The position numbers were made by a program, and so were the translations under genes. Shown piece by piece: positions 61,809 to 64,000 of a DNA stretch of 64,000 nt. The DNA is from Rhynchopus sp. YZ270_cl-10. Lineage: Eukaryota; Euglenozoa; Diplonemea; Diplonemida; Diplonemidae. Below the pieces are notes generated by a model that worked only from the letters and a program-made list of their open reading frames with translations, was not told the origin of the DNA and did not search any database. The stretch lies in NCBI GenBank assembly GCA_964035575.1, contig OZ037876.1, positions 310,001 through 374,000 of the forward strand, in the 5' to 3' direction. Position 1 is the first letter of the stretch. Every line of letters starts with the position of its first letter.

Positions 61809-62205
61809 CAAAAAAAAAAATTTTTTTTTTTTTGGGCCGAAAAAAAAAATTTTTTTTTTGGCCAAAAAAATTTTTTTGGCCGAAAATCGCCTTGTATAGC
61901 CACTACAGTACACATGGTTTTACCAAAATAGCCGTATTTTGGCTGAAAATTTGACTTGAAAATTTTTTTCATTGTTTGGTCAATCTGAGGTTTTCTTTGA
62001 ATTTTTTGGGCCATTTTATGACCTACTACACCCAATTTTTGGGGGATTTTTTTTTTCTTGGTCAAAAAATAGCGCTTGTTGCCTACTACTGGGTATAGGC
62101 TTGTTCAGAGGTGTGTATTTGGTGTACCCAGACATGGTCAAAACACATGAATTTTGCGTTTTTTTGCATTTTTAGGTTCTCGACCAACCAGGGGGCGACC
62201 AATTT

Positions 62206-62330
62206 GGGTACTGGGTACTGGGTACTGGGTACTGGGTACTGGGTACTGGGTACTGGGTACTGGGTACTGGGTACTGGGTACTGGGTACTGGGTACTGGGT
62301 ACTGGGTACTGGGTACTGGGTACTGGGTAC
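62206..62330. repeat. (GGGTACT)n heptanucleotide satellite, about 18 copies
   Basis: 125 bases of perfect GGGTACT units without a single interruption, implying recent expansion. The LGTGYWV-repeat frames across it are not genes. Confidence 0.95.
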
Positions 62331-62516
62331 CAAGAGAAGGCAGCTTGACAGCAGCGAAGGCGGAGGCTACGGGGAAGACAAGGTATGTAAATGTTTAACT
62401 TTCAGTTACTTGTGTAGATGCAAACAACACACCCAGTGGTTTGCAGCATTTTATTTTCTTGTGTGCTTTCTCTTCTTTGAATCGAAAGTATGTGAACCTT
62501 ATTACATCATGATACA

Positions 62517-62673
62517 ATGCAACGAGGCCGAAACAGCCTCACTAAGGCCTCTGAAAATAAATGTTCAGACTTGGCACTTACTTATGTTTAGGTGCGCCTC
62601 AACCACACGCTTGAATATATTTAATTTGCCACACCTCAGATAGATTTTCCAGATATGCCTATGTTCAGGTGTT
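62517..62673 (+). repeat. dispersed repeat R2, copy 2
   Basis: Plus-strand partner of 10841-10961; it shares ATGCAACGAGGC, CTAAGGCC and AGATAGATTTTCCAGA in the same order. It is longer by an insertion of about 35 bases. Confidence 0.7.
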
Positions 62674-62739
62674 CCAGGCCTCGTCACAAATAGACAAAAA
62701 AACAAAAGCCAAAACAACAGAGAGAGAGCCAACAATTTT

Positions 62740-63041
62740 TTATCTCACTTGTGTAATAATGTTTAGCCGCGTTTTCGAAATTCCTTCCTGGAGATTACAC
62801 AAAATACAGTAGACATTATCTCCGCACACAAAGAACAAAACAAAACCCATGCCGAGAGTAGGCGCAAAAGCAATGTGGAGGAGATCTGCGCATGCAACCA
62901 AAAGGGTTGCAGTCATAGGACTTCGAGGAACTGTTCACCATACCCAACCTTGACGCCCCGTACTAGGTGGTCATACATCATTTGTCAAATATACTGTAGG
63001 AATTTCGAAAACGCAGCACAACATTATTGCCCGTGAGATAA
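62740..63041. mobile_element. 302-bp inverted-repeat element
   Basis: Ends pair over about 45 bases: left TATCTCAC...AATAATGTT then GCGTTTTCGAAATTCCT; right carries AGGAATTTCGAAAACGC then AACATTATTG and GTGAGATA. No coding frame. It abuts the recombinase-like region. Confidence 0.8.
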
Positions 63042-63050
63042 TAACTATTT

Positions 63051-63207
63051 ATTCGAGTGAAATAAGAACTATTTTATTTCACGCGCCACTAAAAAGGTGC
63101 CCGAGTGCGTTATTTCCCGAGCGAAGCGAGGGGAATAAGAGTGAGAGAGTCACGAGGGTGCCTTTTTAGTGGCAAGTGCAAGAAAATGTTCTTATTTCAC
63201 TCAATAT
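63051..63207. mobile_element. 157-bp foldback with GTGAAATAAGAAC ends
   Basis: Left GAGTGAAATAAGAAC then GCCACTAAAAAGGTGCCC; right GGGTGCCTTTTTAGTGGC then GTTCTTATTTCACTC. A second small palindrome (CCCGAGCGAAGCGAGGGG) lies at its centre. Confidence 0.8.
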
Positions 63208-63329
63208 GTAATTTTATTCCACAAGTGAAAAACGTATTTATAGGTGTAAACAGTGGAACGTTGAGCCCACGCTCCACCCCTCACACCACCACACTTCAAA
63301 TTACAGATTATTTATTGCCTCTTACACAC

Positions 63330-63557
63330 ATGCCTAAACCCACGCGCAAGTTTGCGGAGATGGAGGATGCATATGACAACTTGTTCGACGACATGAACAG
63401 TGGTGTGCAGTACAGGAAAACATGGGACGATTTCCTCCGTTTCAACAGACTTTCAGGAGCGAACGAGCCCAGGGAAGAACACGTCGTGTCCTTCAGATCA
63501 CTCCGTGATCTTTTATTTCACTCCCCCACCCAATCCTTCACGATTTGCGTGAAATAA
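63330..63557 (+). other. ORF resembling the N-terminal part of a tyrosine recombinase
   Basis: 75 codons from MPKPTRKFAEMEDAYDNLFD. The segment SGVQYRKTWDDFLRFNRLSG then VVSFRSLRDL has the W-x-x-F-x-x-F and trailing hydrophobic pattern of a core-binding (SAM-like) domain of tyrosine recombinases, such as in Crypton elements. The catalytic domain is absent. It is the only coding-like plus-strand frame sitting inside an inverted-repeat cluster. The identification is weak. Confidence 0.35.
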
Positions 63558-63644
63558 AACGTGAAATAAAACGAATCTTATTTCACTCACTTTTTCACCT
63601 GTTTACGTTTTTCACGCGTGGTATAAAATTACGTATCGAAAACT

Positions 63645-63764
63645 AAAGTGAACATTATTTAACTGATGGGTGATTCACAAACTGGAATACGTGATACCCA
63701 CTCTATTCGTGAAGTTGAGCCCCAGTTTGAGTCACCCACCACCTCGTGAAATAATGTTCACTTT
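63645..63764. mobile_element. 120-bp foldback with AAAGTGAAC ends
   Basis: Left AAAGTGAACATTATTT then GGGTGATTCACAAACTGG; right CCAGTTTGAGTCACCC then AAATAATGTTCACTTT. About 45 paired bases, no coding frame. Confidence 0.78.
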
Positions 63765-63842
63765 ATTTCATGAGATAATAATTATCTAACTCAGTGAAAT
63801 AAAACTCGTGTAATTTTGCAGATTATATGCCCTTTGTGTCAC

Positions 63843-64000
63843 TCAATTGTAACCGAGAATGTAAGGCAGTGAGTATTTGATCTGCCCTTTATGTCGCGAA
63901 ATACTATGTTTGGTGTTTTGACGTCTTCCAAGCAGATGGATATTCCCTCACTTGCACGCAATCTACCGAGGAACCGACTGCCTTTCTCAAAAGCCAGTAC
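63843..64000 (-). CDS. partial gene at right edge, C-terminal 52 codons
   Basis: Open frame from the window edge to TGA at 63843. It reads FEKGSRFLGRLRASEGISIC, LEDVKTPNIVFRDIKG, then a short Ser/Thr tail. It lies on the gene strand and looks like protein, but no family is recognised and it could equally be a last exon. Confidence 0.4.

Noticed and set aside
62206-62330. Chromosome end
   Set aside because: Unique sequence and coding-like frames continue for 1.6 kb on the right, so the array is interstitial.
62111-62398. ORF with repeated VLGTGYW
   Set aside because: A translation of the GGGTACT satellite.

Overview
The window is nuclear DNA of a unicellular eukaryote. All well-supported host genes lie on the minus strand. 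They carry short spliceosomal introns with GTATGY/GTAYGT-type donors and CAG/TAG acceptors. Most coding regions have a pyrimidine tract ending in AG about 10-100 bases upstream of the ATG, where no cis donor is needed. A one-direction gene array with such acceptors is what spliced-leader trans-splicing of long transcripts looks like, as in Euglenozoa. The cis-introns argue against a trypanosomatid, and a diplonemid or other free-living euglenozoan is my best guess. This placement is inference; no SL RNA, rRNA or intact tRNA gene was seen. A CEP120-like coiled coil suggests a centriole-bearing, flagellated cell.

Layout, right to left in the direction of transcription: a partial gene at the right edge; a repeat-rich stretch with a recombinase-like ORF (61.3-63.8 kb); an NAD(P)-binding SDR-like membrane protein (60.2-61.3 kb); degenerate tandem repeats (59.2-60.2 kb); a secretory-pathway cluster of a PSI plus thioredoxin-like protein and a Canopy-like protein with a small acidic neighbour (55.1-57.3 kb); a single-pass membrane protein (52.3-53.5 kb); a gene desert of about 12.5 kb packed with foldback elements (39.8-52.3 kb); a conserved 433-residue protein (38.4-39.7 kb); a second desert (34-38.4 kb); then a dense gene block from 33.9 kb to the left edge. 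The dense block holds a possible small four-exon gene, a basic hypothetical protein, the CEP120-like protein, a giant right-handed beta-helix protein of about 2,276 residues, a Q-rich protein, a membrane-anchored coiled-coil protein, another coiled-coil protein, a three-exon organellar-type membrane protein, a PDK1-like kinase, a small heat-shock protein, an ankyrin protein, a five-exon PH-like coiled-coil protein, an NnrU-like membrane protein, an unknown protein and a large SPRY-ankyrin protein cut by the left edge.

Intergenic DNA is rich in A/T homopolymers and in short non-autonomous inverted-repeat elements. The most striking pattern is a set of about 35-base hairpins scattered through deserts, introns and 5' flanks. 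Those with a shared loop core lie in one orientation relative to the genes. Two larger elements share CAGGG termini and ATCAC direct flanks. I saw no CRISPR array, LTR element or retrovirus-like copy.
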